Assembly (NCBI GenBank): GCA_023424215.1
Contig: JAFAEC010000211.1
Span: 1 to 18,337 of the forward strand
Reading direction: 5' to 3'
DNA: 18,337 nt
From: Pseudomonadota bacterium
GTDB taxonomy: Bacteria > Pseudomonadota > Alphaproteobacteria > Caulobacterales > Caulobacteraceae
Shown: positions 1 through 8,839 of the stretch, piece by piece
Position numbering within the stretch: position 1 is the stretch's first letter
How the letters are laid out: the number at the start of each line of letters is the position of its first letter
The notes under the pieces: model-generated
Database searches by the model: none
What the model saw: only the letters and a program-made list of their open reading frames with translations
What the model was told of the DNA's origin: nothing
Position numbers and translations under genes: made by a program

Positions 1-1
1 A

Positions 2-319
2 TTCCTGGAGATCTTCGACGGCTTCTCGATCGGGTCCAACGACCTGACCCAGCTGACCCTGGGCCTGGACCGCGACTCTTCGATCGTCGCCCACCTGTTC
101 GACGAGCGGAACCCGGCGGTGAAGAAGCTGCTGTCGATGGCGATCAAGGCCGCGCGCACCAGGGGCAAGTACGTCGGCATCTGCGGCCAGGGGCCGAGCG
201 ACCATCCGGATCTGGCGCAGTGGCTGATGGAGGAAGGGATCGAGTCGGTGTCGCTGAATCCGGATACCGTGGTCGATACCTGGCTGAGGCTGGCGAAGTC
301 GAAGGCGAAGAACGGCTGA
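2..319 (+). CDS. ppsA: Phosphoenolpyruvate synthase, C-terminal fragment (gene enters from the left edge)
   Basis: PEP synthase converts pyruvate, ATP and water to PEP, AMP and phosphate in gluconeogenesis. Only the last 105 residues lie in the window; the reading frame is open from base 2, so the start is outside. The visible part is the end of the PEP-utilising TIM-barrel domain: FDGFSIGSNDLTQLTLGLDR, then a GICGQGPSDHPD segment holding the conserved catalytic-cysteine region, then the family ending GIESVSLNPDTVVDTW. These match xanthomonad and other gammaproteobacterial PpsA as I remember it. Translation stops at TGA 317-319, followed within 30 bp by a strong terminator. The related enzyme PPDK shares the fold, but the SLNPDTVVDTW ending favours PpsA. 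The call is firm for family and partial by position. Confidence 0.93.
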   Translation, partial: FLEIFDGFSIGSNDLTQLTLGLDRDSSIVAHLFDERNPAVKKLLSMAIKAARTRGKYVGICGQGPSDHPDLAQWLMEEGIESVSLNPDTVVDTWLRLAKSKAKNG

Positions 320-344
320 TCGGCGGCGTCATCGTCGGAACCGG

Positions 345-370
345 AAAAGCCCGGCGTTTGCCGGGCTTTT
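345..370 (+). terminator. Bidirectional rho-independent terminator after ppsA
   Basis: A perfect 11-bp stem (AAAAGCCCGGC, 345-355, with GCCGGGCTTTT, 360-370) closes a 4-nt loop. It begins 26 bp after the ppsA stop. The A-run on one side and T-run on the other give a U-tract in both directions, so it could also end transcripts coming leftward from orn. The stem is seen directly; function is inferred from the standard terminator form. Confidence 0.9.
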
Positions 371-395
371 GCTCATCCGTGCCATCGTGCTCACC

Positions 396-474
396 CCTGT
401 CATTTCGACCGCAGGGAGAAATCTTCTTCCCGCACGCCGGAGACGGGATTTCTCCCTGCGGTCGAAATGACAGG
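396..474. repeat. Perfect palindromic repeat, 28-bp arms (CATTTCGACC...GGAGAAATC family)
   Basis: The left arm 396-423 (CTGTCATTTCGACCGCAGGG, then AGAAATC) is the exact reverse complement of 447-474, around a 23-bp spacer. It lies between the convergent ends of ppsA and orn. A diverged relative lies at 1723-1804, sharing the outer TGTCATTTCGA / TCGAAATGACA and inner GGAGAAATC / GATTTCTC blocks. Two copies within 1.4 kb indicate a dispersed intergenic repeat (REP-like or MITE-like) rather than an ordinary terminator. There is no T-tract after the right arm. No transposase is present, so mobility would have to be supplied in trans. Confidence 0.85.
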
Positions 475-520
475 CTTTGGTCGTGAGGCATGGCCGGCGG
501 CTTGCCCTGACCCGCGGCCC

Positions 521-1084
521 TCACCCCTCCGACAGCGCCCCCAGATGCCGCCGGTAGTGCCGCAACTCCTCGATCGAATCACGCACGTCGCTCAGCGCCG
601 TATGCGCCGACGTCTTCCGTACCCCGGCCAGCACCTGCGGCGCCCAGCGCCGCGCCAGCTCCTTGAGCGTGCTGACGTCGAGGTTGCGGTAGTGGAAGAA
701 CTGCTCCAGTGCCGGCATCTGCCGGTGCAGGAAACGCCGGTCCTGGCAGATGGAATTGCCGCACATCGGCGACTGCTTCGGCCCGAGCCACTGGCGCAGG
801 AAATCCAGCGTGCGCGCCTCGGCCTCGGCCATCGCCACGCCCTCCTCCAGCACCCGGCGCCACAGCCCGGACTTGCCGTGCTGGTTGCGGTTCCATTCGT
901 CCATCGCCTCGAGCGCGGCCAGCGGGTGCGCGATCGCGAATTCCGGGCCTTCGGCCAGCACGTTGAGTTCCGAGTCGGTGACCACGGTGGCGATCTCGAG
1001 GATCGAGTCGTGGTCCGTGTCGAGGCCGGTCATCTCCAGGTCGATCCAGACCAGGCGGCCGTGTTCGGTGTCGTGCGATGCCAT
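521..1084 (-). CDS. orn: Oligoribonuclease (DEDDh 3'-5' exoribonuclease)
   Basis: Orn degrades di- to penta-ribonucleotides, including pGpG from c-di-GMP breakdown, to mononucleotides in the cytoplasm. The 187-residue protein has the family layout: WIDLEMTGLD with catalytic D15 and E17, the SPMCGNSICQDRRFL exonuclease II motif, YRNLDVSTLKELARRW, and HTALSDVRDSIEELRHYRRH carrying the DEDDh histidine and last aspartate. I chose the ATG at 1084 because it starts just before the conserved WIDLE segment, as in known Orn. Upstream in-frame ATGs at 1117, 1114 and 1150 would add 10-22 unconserved residues, although a purine-rich AGGTGG lies before the ATG pair at 1114/1117, so that start cannot be excluded. 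The gene is divergent from the DUF2721 gene, 64 bp away. Orn is typical of beta- and gammaproteobacteria; alphaproteobacteria mostly use NrnC. Confidence 0.93.
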   Translation of the reverse strand: MASHDTEHGRLVWIDLEMTGLDTDHDSILEIATVVTDSELNVLAEGPEFAIAHPLAALEAMDEWNRNQHGKSGLWRRVLEEGVAMAEAEARTLDFLRQWLGPKQSPMCGNSICQDRRFLHRQMPALEQFFHYRNLDVSTLKELARRWAPQVLAGVRKTSAHTALSDVRDSIEELRHYRRHLGALSEG

Positions 1085-1148
1085 GCGCTCGCGGTCGTTG
1101 TCGGGACGCGGCATCATAGCGCAGCACCCACCTGCCTCCCGGACCGAC

Positions 1149-1628
1149 ATGCCGCCGAACGCTTCCCTGGCCCACTACGCGATCCTGACCGCGATGCTGG
1201 CGCCGGCCTTCTTCCTGACCGCGACCGCGGCGCTGCTGGGGTCGGCGAACGCGCGCCTGGCGCGCATCATCGACCGCGCGCGGAACCTGCTGAAGGACCT
1301 CGCCGCGAGCGACGACCCGGAGGAGCGGGCGCTGCTGGAGAAGCGGATCGTCGTGCAGCGCCGCCGCAGCCTGATCATCCTGCGCGCGAGCCAGCTGCTG
1401 TACGTGGCGATCACCTGCTTCGTCGCGACCAGTCTGCTGGTCGCGGGCGATTCATTCTTCGACCATGTGTTCGGCCCGTGGCCGACGGTCATGGCCGTGC
1501 TGGGCGTGCTGTCGATGTTCGGCTCCAGCGTGCTGCTGGCCAGCGAGGCCTCGCTGGCGGTGCACGCTGTCAACGACGAGATGGACGATGCGCACCGGTT
1601 CGCGAACCGGCGCAGCCCGCTCCTGTAG
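1149..1628 (+). CDS. DUF2721 family integral membrane protein
   Basis: This 159-residue protein has an N-terminal hydrophobic helix (about 11-32), then a charged cytoplasmic-looking stretch (about 36-76, rich in R, E and D, with the run QRRRSLIILRASQLLY). Two more hydrophobic helices follow (about 78-100 and 112-138), and the tail is acidic then basic. The order helix, NARLARIIDRARNLL, RRRSLIILRASQL, two helices is that of the DUF2721 family, whose function is unknown. The frame is open far upstream, but conserved sequence begins at the ATG at 1149, 64 bp from the divergent orn start; no convincing Shine-Dalgarno is visible. The stop codon TAG (1626-1628) lies inside the left arm of a REP-like palindrome, so the repeat seems to supply the end of the gene. 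Confidence 0.75.
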   Translation: MPPNASLAHYAILTAMLAPAFFLTATAALLGSANARLARIIDRARNLLKDLAASDDPEERALLEKRIVVQRRRSLIILRASQLLYVAITCFVATSLLVAGDSFFDHVFGPWPTVMAVLGVLSMFGSSVLLASEASLAVHAVNDEMDDAHRFANRRSPLL

Positions 1629-1708
1629 GAGCGCCTTTAGGCGCGAACCTTTCCGAGGGTTCGCCGCCTCTGGACGGAAGGCGTCGCGCCTGAAGGCGCT
1701 CCTACAGG
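1622..1708. repeat. REP-like inverted repeat pair (TGTAGGAGCGCC family)
   Basis: Arm 1622-1646 (begins CCTGTAGGAGCGCCTTTAGG) is the reverse complement of 1684-1708 at 24 of 25 positions, with a 37-bp spacer between. The core TGTAGGAGCG, a small self-complementary block, then GGCGCGA is the form of REP sequences common in Xanthomonadaceae and Pseudomonas. The inverted doublet is the REPIN arrangement, moved in trans by RAYT transposases; none is in the window. The left arm overlaps the DUF2721 stop codon. Confidence 0.85.
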
Positions 1709-1722
1709 GAACCTCCAAAAAC

Positions 1723-1804
1723 TGTCATTTCGACCCCAGACTTGATCCGGGGGAGAAATCCAATCGCTTGAAAAGCGAGATTTCTCACTGCGTTCGAAAT
1801 GACA
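1723..1804. repeat. Second, diverged copy of the CATTTCGACC palindromic repeat
   Basis: The outer 11 bp are a perfect inverted repeat (TGTCATTTCGA 1723-1733, TCGAAATGACA 1794-1804), and inner blocks GGAGAAATC (1752-1760) and GATTTCTC (1779-1786) also pair. Compared with the copy at 396-474, the left arm carries an extra CCCCAGACTTGATCCGGG-like block that can form its own small hairpin. GGGAACC (1707-1713) and GGTTCCC (1812-1818) could extend the structure outward. The copy sits directly after the REP pair, so the whole space between the convergent DUF2721 and tadA genes is repeat. Confidence 0.8.
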
Positions 1805-1827
1805 AACCAATGGTTCCCGGAGATTCC

Positions 1828-2340
1828 CTACAGGGGGCGTTTGCCGCGCTTGGCGCGGAAGTAGTTGCTGAGCCGGCGCCCGGCCTCCTCGCCCAGCACC
1901 CCGCCCTGCACCTCGACGCGGTGGTTGTGGCGAGGATCGGCGACGAGGTCGAACACGCTGCCGCAGGCGCCGGTCTTGGGGTCGGCTGCGCCGTAGACCA
2001 GGCGCGCCACGCGCGCGTGCACCAGCGCCATCGCGCACATCGCGCAGGGCTCCAGGGTCACGTACAGCGTGCTGCCGACGAGCCGGTGGTTGCCGGCCTC
2101 CCTGCCCGCCTCGCGCAGCGCGACGATCTCGGCGTGCGCGGTCGGGTCGTGTTCGGCGATGTTGCGGTTCCAGCCTTCGCCGAGGACCTGCCCGCCGGCC
2201 GCGACCAGCACTGCGCCGACCGGGATCTCGTCGAACTCGCGCTCGGCGCGGTCGGCCAGGGCGAAGGCGTGGCGCATCCAGCGCTCGTCGGCGGATCCGG
2301 AAGGCGTGCCCTGCACGGCGGCGTCCTGCCCGTCCGTCAC
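1828..2340 (-). CDS. tadA: tRNA-specific adenosine deaminase TadA
   Basis: TadA deaminates A34 to inosine in tRNA-Arg(ACG). This 170-residue form shows the zinc deaminase signature: H69-A70-E71 in DPTAHAEIVALR, and P98-C99-x2-C102 in TLEPCAMCAMALVHAR. The gamma-type ending NHRVEV...RRLSNYFRAKRGK follows. I chose the GTG start at 2340 because DERWMRHAFALADRA aligns with the region before the internal Met in E. coli TadA, so the ATG at 2277 would begin too late; another in-frame GTG at codon 9 is possible. The GTG overlaps the reductase stop as GTGA, suggesting translational coupling. The TAG stop (1828-1830) lies in another CCTGTAGG motif shared with the nearby REP. Alphaproteobacterial TadA looks clearly different, which supports a gammaproteobacterial source here. 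Confidence 0.92.
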   Translation of the reverse strand: MTDGQDAAVQGTPSGSADERWMRHAFALADRAEREFDEIPVGAVLVAAGGQVLGEGWNRNIAEHDPTAHAEIVALREAGREAGNHRLVGSTLYVTLEPCAMCAMALVHARVARLVYGAADPKTGACGSVFDLVADPRHNHRVEVQGGVLGEEAGRRLSNYFRAKRGKRPL

Positions 2341-3323
2341 CAACGCTGGTGCACGTGCGGGCGGATGTCCTCGTCGTAGATCCGCGCGACCGCATCCATC
2401 GTGGCCTGCGGCAAGGCCGGGAGCGCCGACGCGCCGATGTTGCCCAGCGCCTGCCGCGGATTGCGCGCACCGGGGATGACCACGGTCACCGCCTCGTCCA
2501 TCAGGATCCAGCGCAGCGCCAACTGCGCCAGCGTCGCGCCTTCGGGCACCAGCGGGCGCAGCTTTTCCACCGCGGCCAGGCCGACCTCGTAGGGCACGCC
2601 GGAGAAGGTCTCGCCGACGTCGAAGGCTTCGCCTTTCCGGTTGAACTGGCGGTGGTCGTCCGCCTCGAAGCGGGTGTCCGCGCGGAACTTGCCGCTGAGC
2701 AGGCCACTGGCCAGCGGCACGCGCACGATCACCGCGACGTTGCGACGTTGCGCTTCGCGGAAGAACAGCTCCGCCGGACGCAGGCGGAACATGTTGTAGA
2801 TGATCTGCACACTGGCCACGCCCGGGTACTCGATCGCCTTCAGCGCCTCCTCCACGCGCTCCACGCTCACGCCGTAGTGGCGCAGCTTGCCGCGCTCGAC
2901 CAGCCGGTCCATCCGCTCGAACACCTCCGGATGGTAGTAGGCGTCGGTCGGCGGGCAGTGCAGCTGGACGAGGTCGAGGCAATCGGTCTCGAGGTTGCGC
3001 AGGCTGCGGTCGATCCAGCCTTCCAGATTCTCCGCGCTGTAGCCCTCGACGGTCTGCGCCGGCAGGCGGCGACCGGCCTTGGTCGCCACGAACGGGCGGT
3101 CGCCGCCGCGCTCCTTCAGCACGCGCGCGATCAACTGCTCCGAGTGGCCGTCGCCGTAGACGTCGGCGGTGTCGATGAAATCCAGGCCCGCGTCCAGCGC
3201 CGCATGCAGCGCGGCCACGGATTCGGCATCGTCGACCTTGCCCCAGGCCGCGCCGATGGCCCAGGCGCCGAAACCGATCTCGCCAACGTCGCGGCCGGTG
3301 CGGCCGAAGGGTCTGGAATGCAT
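2337..3323 (-). CDS. Aldo/keto reductase family oxidoreductase
   Basis: This 328-residue predicted NADP(H)-dependent reductase has the (beta/alpha)8 family motifs in order: FGRTGRDVGEIGFGAWAIGA at the N-terminus, FIDTADVYGDGHSE with D51 and Y56, K82 in FVATKAG, and H122 in LVQLHCPP. Together these form the D-Y-K-H catalytic tetrad. PLASGLLSGKF and the later VIPGARNPRQALGNIGA are the usual cofactor-binding segments. The substrate cannot be told from sequence. A GGAG lies about 9 nt before the ATG. The gene starts 39 bp after the guaA stop on the same strand and overlaps tadA by 4 bp at its end, so guaA, this gene and tadA could be co-transcribed. Its base composition resembles tadA rather than the AT-rich tail of guaA. 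Confidence 0.9.
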   Translation of the reverse strand: MHSRPFGRTGRDVGEIGFGAWAIGAAWGKVDDAESVAALHAALDAGLDFIDTADVYGDGHSEQLIARVLKERGGDRPFVATKAGRRLPAQTVEGYSAENLEGWIDRSLRNLETDCLDLVQLHCPPTDAYYHPEVFERMDRLVERGKLRHYGVSVERVEEALKAIEYPGVASVQIIYNMFRLRPAELFFREAQRRNVAVIVRVPLASGLLSGKFRADTRFEADDHRQFNRKGEAFDVGETFSGVPYEVGLAAVEKLRPLVPEGATLAQLALRWILMDEAVTVVIPGARNPRQALGNIGASALPALPQATMDAVARIYDEDIRPHVHQRW

Positions 3324-3362
3324 GGAGAACTCCGGTGCTGTGGCGGCGTCAGTCGACGCAGG

Positions 3363-4933
<1,571 letters not shown>

Positions 4934-4937
<4 letters not shown>

Positions 4938-5629
4938 GCGGTCGTATCCGGGGCGAAGCGTTGGGCGGGGTCTTGGCTTTGTGAAGCCGGGATTTCAAGG
5001 GCGGCGAGGCCGCGCGCGGCCAGCTCGGCCGACAGCGCGTCGAGGGCGCCGGCGAGGTTCTCGTCGACCTGATGCAGGGTCGAGGTCCAGTCCTCGAGCG
5101 CCTTCAGCTCGGCGCGCCCGTCCGAGACGCCGCGCAGGGCGACAAGCGGCACGCCGAAGGTCCGGGCGGCGCGCGCCAGGGCCCAGGTCTCCATGTCCAC
5201 CATGTCGGCCTCGATGAGGTCATAGGCCGGGCCCGAGATGACATTGGCCCCGGTCGACAAGCGGGCGGTCGGCAGGTCGGGGACGGGGCACGGCAGGGGC
5301 AGGACGGCAGGCTCGCCGAGCAGCGGCGTCACGCCTTTCGGGAAGCCCAGCGGACTGGCGTCCATGTCGCGGTAGGAGACCGAATGCGCCTGGTAAACCG
5401 CCGCGTGCTCCAGCGTCCGCGAGCCGCACGAGCCCAGCGAGACGATCACGTCGGGCAGGCCGTCGGCCCGGTCCAGCCGGCCCAGCGCGCCGGTCAGGGC
5501 GATGGCCGCCTCGACCGGGCCGATGCCGGTCATGAGGGGATCGATGCGGGCGCGCAGATGGCGGCCGTACTCGGCCGGAGCCGCCATGACCGGGAGGATC
5601 GCGAGGGTCCCGCACCGCTCCAGCCTCAT
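4934..5629 (-). CDS. 5'-methylthioadenosine/S-adenosylhomocysteine nucleosidase-like protein
   Basis: This 231-residue member of the PNP/UDP phosphorylase superfamily most resembles MTA/SAH nucleosidases, which release adenine from methylthioadenosine or adenosylhomocysteine. Visible landmarks are LAILPVMAAPAEYG with E20 as the possible N-terminal catalytic glutamate, MTGIGPVEAAIAL (33-45), SLGSCGSRT (64-72), VDMETWALARAA with the substrate-binding E147, and ALRGVSDG with the general-acid D170. The stretch between E20 and the GIG motif is shorter than in E. coli MtnN, so substrate preference may differ; a nucleoside phosphorylase is the alternative. The ATG at 5629 overlaps the rsmB stop (ATGA), and its own stop overlaps the guaA ATG in the same way, so the three genes are probably translationally coupled. 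A purine-salvage role fits the operon but is inferred. Confidence 0.75.
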
Positions 5630-6930
5630 GCGGCCCGCTCGTAGAGGCCGGCGAAGAAGCCGTCGGTGTGGGTTGAGGCCGGCGAGAGGCGCAGGCGATG
5701 GCCCGCCGCGAGGCTGGCGAGCCGCGCGCGGGCGTCTTCGGTCAGGCCGGGAGCGCCGAGGGCGTCCGCGACGGCGACCGTCCGGAACGACGGATGCGCC
5801 GCCTCGAAGGCCGCGGCCGTCGCCTCGTTCTCGCGGCTCAACATCGAGCAGGTGACATAGACCAGCCGTCCGCCCGGCTTCACCAGCAGGGCCGCCTGCT
5901 GAAGGATGCGGACCTGCAGGGCGTGCAGACGCTCGACCTCCTCGGGGGTCAGCCGCCAGGCGTCCTCGGGCCGACGGCGCCAGGTGCCGGAGCCGCTGCA
6001 CGGGGCGTCGACGAAGACCAGGTCGGCCTGTCCGTTGAGGTCCTCGGCCCCGCCGCCGTTCTGGCCCAGCAGGCGGAGCTCGGCCTCGACCCCGGCGCGG
6101 GCCAGCCGCGGGCGGATGTTGTCGAGGCGCTTCTGCACCACGTCGCAGGCGACCAGACGCCCCTGCCCCCGCATGGCCTGCGCCAGCGCGAGGCTCTTGC
6201 CGCCGCCGCCGGCGCAGTAGTCGACCACGGTCTGGCCCTGCGCGGCGCCGGCCAGCCACGAGACGACCTGGCTGCCCTCGTCCTGGATCTCGAAGCGGCC
6301 GACCTTGAACCCGTCCAGCGCCTGGATGTTGGGCGGCGGCTCAGACGGCAGGCGCAGGCCGAAGGCGGAGAACGGCGTCCGCTCCGGGGCCAGCCCGGCC
6401 TCGCGCAGCTCGGCCTCGACCTCGTCGACGGTCGCGACGGCGCCGTTGACGCGCAGGTCGATCGGCGCGCGCGGGGCCATCAGCTCGCGCGCCTCCTCGC
6501 CCCAGCGCTCGCCGAAGGTCGCCTTGAAGTCCTCCACGGCCAGTTCCGGCAAGCCGGAGGCGACCCAGCCCGGCAGTTCGCCCTCGCCGGCGGCGGTGAG
6601 CCGCGAGCGCTCCTGCTTCGACAGCGGCCGCGGACCGTAGCCCTCGCCGGAGTGCAGGGCCTCGATCTCTTCCAGCGGCAGGCCGTCGATCAGGCTGAGC
6701 GAGGCGATGACCAGCGCCCGGCCGTCCTCGCGGCCGCCCATGGCCCAAGACAGCCGGCCGCGGGCGCGCAGCACCTTGTAGACGCGGTCGGCCACGGCCC
6801 GCCGGTCCTTGGAGCCGGCGTAGCGGTTCTGCTGCCCCCAGGCCTTGAGGACGGCCTCGGCCGGCTGGCGGCCCTGGGCGATCGAGTCCAGGACGGAGGC
6901 GGCGGCGGCGAGACGGGCGGCTGGGGTCAA
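5626..6930 (-). CDS. rsmB: RsmB/NOP-family rRNA (cytosine-C5) methyltransferase
   Basis: This SAM-dependent RNA m5C methyltransferase is probably the 16S rRNA C967 enzyme. The 434-residue protein has an N-terminal NusB-like helical region (1-130), a linker, and a Rossmann methyltransferase domain. SAM motif I is VVDYCAGGGGKSLALA (235-250). The two family cysteines are C311 in DAPCSGSG (motif IV) and C361 in VTCSM (motif VI); which one attacks and which releases follows the RsmB model. I chose the TTG at 6930 because conserved sequence (LTPAARLAAAASVLDSI) begins exactly there, 10 bp after the MAPEG stop. The only in-frame ATGs upstream lie inside the MAPEG gene and would add unconserved Ser/Pro-rich sequence. 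The Shine-Dalgarno is weak, so translation may depend on coupling. NusB-type domain plus two cysteines argues against RsmF or Trm4-like proteins. Confidence 0.85.
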   Translation of the reverse strand: MTPAARLAAAASVLDSIAQGRQPAEAVLKAWGQQNRYAGSKDRRAVADRVYKVLRARGRLSWAMGGREDGRALVIASLSLIDGLPLEEIEALHSGEGYGPRPLSKQERSRLTAAGEGELPGWVASGLPELAVEDFKATFGERWGEEARELMAPRAPIDLRVNGAVATVDEVEAELREAGLAPERTPFSAFGLRLPSEPPPNIQALDGFKVGRFEIQDEGSQVVSWLAGAAQGQTVVDYCAGGGGKSLALAQAMRGQGRLVACDVVQKRLDNIRPRLARAGVEAELRLLGQNGGGAEDLNGQADLVFVDAPCSGSGTWRRRPEDAWRLTPEEVERLHALQVRILQQAALLVKPGGRLVYVTCSMLSRENEATAAAFEAAHPSFRTVAVADALGAPGLTEDARARLASLAAGHRLRLSPASTHTDGFFAGLYERAA

Positions 6931-6940
6931 GTCAGGGCTT

Positions 6941-7339
6941 TCAGGCGAACAGGGCGGCGATGACCATGACGAGCCCGGCGGCGGCGACCAGCCAGACCAG
7001 CGAGCGGACATAGGGCACGCCAAGGGCGTAGAGCGGCAGGTAGACGACGCGCGCGGCGAAGTAGAGGCCGGCGCCCCACAGCGTCAGGGCGCCGGTCTTG
7101 TCGGCGATCTCCGCCATGATCACCGCCGCGGCGAACAGCGGCAGGGTCTCGAACAGATTGGCCTGCGCCCGCATCAGCCGGCCGGCCAGCCGGCCCGGCG
7201 GCGGCGTGGCCTCGTCGCGCGGCCCAGCGTTCCACTTTGCGCCCAGCTCGGCGGTGCGCGCCATGCCCGCGGCCCCGATCTGCACCAGGGCGAGGATAAG
7301 GGTCAGAGCGAGAAAGGTGAATTCCGGCGTTAGTTCCAT
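6941..7339 (-). CDS. MAPEG-family membrane protein
   Basis: This 132-residue protein has four hydrophobic helices (about 6-27, 65-85, 90-105 and 112-131) and the MAPEG signature RAQANLFETLPLFAAAVI after the first helix. MAPEG proteins include microsomal glutathione transferases and eicosanoid enzymes; bacterial members are mostly uncharacterised, so no substrate is proposed. The ATG at 7339 is preferred over the in-frame ATG at 7360 because a strong GGGAGG lies about 9 nt before it and the longer form would start inside the guaB stop region. It begins 17 bp after guaB and ends 10 bp before rsmB, so it is the second gene of the guaB operon. Nothing visible ties it to guanine synthesis. Confidence 0.82.
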   Translation of the reverse strand: MELTPEFTFLALTLILALVQIGAAGMARTAELGAKWNAGPRDEATPPPGRLAGRLMRAQANLFETLPLFAAAVIMAEIADKTGALTLWGAGLYFAARVVYLPLYALGVPYVRSLVWLVAAAGLVMVIAALFA

Positions 7340-7356
7340 CACTTGCCCTCCCCTTC

Positions 7357-8814
7357 TCAACCCTGCCGGTAGTTCGGCGCCTCGCGGGTGATCATCACAT
7401 CGTGGACGTGGCTCTCGCGCAGGCCGGCCCCGGTGATGCGCACGAACCGGGCCCGTTGCTGGAACTCGGCGATGGTCGGCGCGCCGACGTAGCCCATGGC
7501 GGCGCGCAAGCCTCCGACCATCTGGTGCAGCACCGGCGAGATCGGCCCCTTGTAGGGCGTCTGACCCTCGATGCCCTCGGGCACCAGCTTCTGGGTCTCG
7601 ACCTCCTTCTGGAAGTAGCGATCCGCAGAGCCGGCCCCCATGGCCCCGACCGAGCCCATGCCGCGGTACGACTTGTAGGAGCGGCCCTGGTACAGGAACA
7701 CCTCGCCCGGGGCTTCGTCGGTGCCGGCGAACATCGAGCCCATCATGGCCACGCTGGCGCCGGCGGCGATGGCCTTGGCCAGGTCGCCCGAATACTTGAT
7801 GCCGCCGTCGGCGATCACCGGCGCGCCGCTGTCGCGGGCGGCGCGGGCCGACTCCATGATGGCGGTCAGCTGCGGCACCCCGACCCCGGCGACGATGCGT
7901 GTGGTGCAGATCGAGCCGGGGCCGATACCGACCTTCACCGCGTCCGCGCCGGCGTCGATGAGAGCGCGGGCGGCGTCGTAGGTCGCGACGTTGCCGGCGA
8001 TCACCTGGATGCGGTTCGATTCCCGCTTCACCCGCTCGACGGCGCGGGCGACCTGGACCGAGTGCCCGTGGGCGGTGTCGATCACCACCACGTCGACCCC
8101 GGCCTCGGCCAGCGCCATCGACCGCTCGAAACCGCTGTCGCCGACGGTCGAGGCCGCCCCGACCAGCAGGCGGCCCTGCTCGTCCTTGGCGGCGTTGGGG
8201 AAGGCCTGGGCCTTCTGAATGTCCTTCATGGTGATCAGGCCGACGGCCCGATAGGCCTCGTCGACCACGATGACCCGCTCGATCTTGCGGGTGCGCAGCA
8301 GCTCCTGCGCCTCCATCCGGCCGGCGCCCTCGCGCACCGTGATCAGGTCGCCCGTGGTCATCAGGGCCGCGGCCTTGATGGTCGGGTCGTTCTCGAAGCG
8401 CATGTCGCGGTTGGTCAGCATGCCGACCAGCCGGCCCGTGGCCGGATCGACCACCGGGAAGCCGGTGATCTTCTTGCGCGCCACGATCTCGCGCACTTCG
8501 CCCAGGGTGGTGTCGGGCGAGACGGTGACCGGATTGACCACCATGCCGCTCTCGTAGCGCTTCACCTGGCGCACCTGCTCGGCCTGTTCCTCGACCGTCA
8601 GGTTGCGGTGCAGCACCCCCAGACCGCCGGCCTGGGCCATTGCGATGGCCAGCCGGGCCTCGGTCACCGTGTCCATGGCGGACGACAGCAGCGGGATGTT
8701 CAGTCGGATGTCGCGGGTCAGGCGCGTCGAGACGTCCGCGTCGGCGGGCATGATCTCGGACGGGCCGGGTTCGAGCAAAACATCGTCGAAGGTGAGCCCT
8801 TCGCGAATCTCCAT
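7357..8814 (-). CDS. guaB: Inosine-5'-monophosphate dehydrogenase
   Basis: GuaB oxidises IMP to XMP with NAD+, the committed step toward GMP; GuaA at the other end of the operon completes it. The 485-residue length is normal. The catalytic TIM barrel starts at LTFDDVLLEP and is interrupted by two CBS domains (about 93-205; GFPVVDPATGRLVGMLTNRD and VIVVDEAYRAVGLITMKDI). The active site follows: VGIGPGSICTTRIVAGVGVP with nucleophile C303, IADGGIKYSGD, and the flap YRGMGSVGAMG...DRYFQ. The ATG at 8814 is fixed by GGAGG about 7 nt upstream and by the family N-terminus; the longer frame upstream is unconserved. It is the first gene of guaB-MAPEG-rsmB-nucleosidase-guaA, with a promoter just upstream. 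Confidence 0.97.
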   Translation of the reverse strand: MEIREGLTFDDVLLEPGPSEIMPADADVSTRLTRDIRLNIPLLSSAMDTVTEARLAIAMAQAGGLGVLHRNLTVEEQAEQVRQVKRYESGMVVNPVTVSPDTTLGEVREIVARKKITGFPVVDPATGRLVGMLTNRDMRFENDPTIKAAALMTTGDLITVREGAGRMEAQELLRTRKIERVIVVDEAYRAVGLITMKDIQKAQAFPNAAKDEQGRLLVGAASTVGDSGFERSMALAEAGVDVVVIDTAHGHSVQVARAVERVKRESNRIQVIAGNVATYDAARALIDAGADAVKVGIGPGSICTTRIVAGVGVPQLTAIMESARAARDSGAPVIADGGIKYSGDLAKAIAAGASVAMMGSMFAGTDEAPGEVFLYQGRSYKSYRGMGSVGAMGAGSADRYFQKEVETQKLVPEGIEGQTPYKGPISPVLHQMVGGLRAAMGYVGAPTIAEFQQRARFVRITGAGLRESHVHDVMITREAPNYRQG

Positions 8815-8839
8815 GAGGAGCCTCCGTTTTGCGGGCCGC

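Noticed and set aside
396..474. Reading the 28-bp palindrome as the terminator of orn or ppsA
   Set aside because: No T-tract follows either arm, a better terminator lies at 345-370, and a second copy elsewhere marks it as a repeat.
467..1693. 408-codon open frame on the plus strand opposite orn and across the DUF2721 gene
   Set aside because: Composition is Arg/Pro-rich shadow sequence, and both orn and DUF2721 are well supported in other frames.
1622..1804. CRISPR array or tandem repeat
   Set aside because: The repeats are inverted, belong to two different families, and show no regular spacer-repeat pattern or cas genes.
2337..3323. Aldo/keto reductase as cargo of an island at guaA
   Set aside because: Its base composition and 4-bp coupling to tadA look like the chromosomal neighbours, and no integrase, relaxase or attachment repeat accompanies it.
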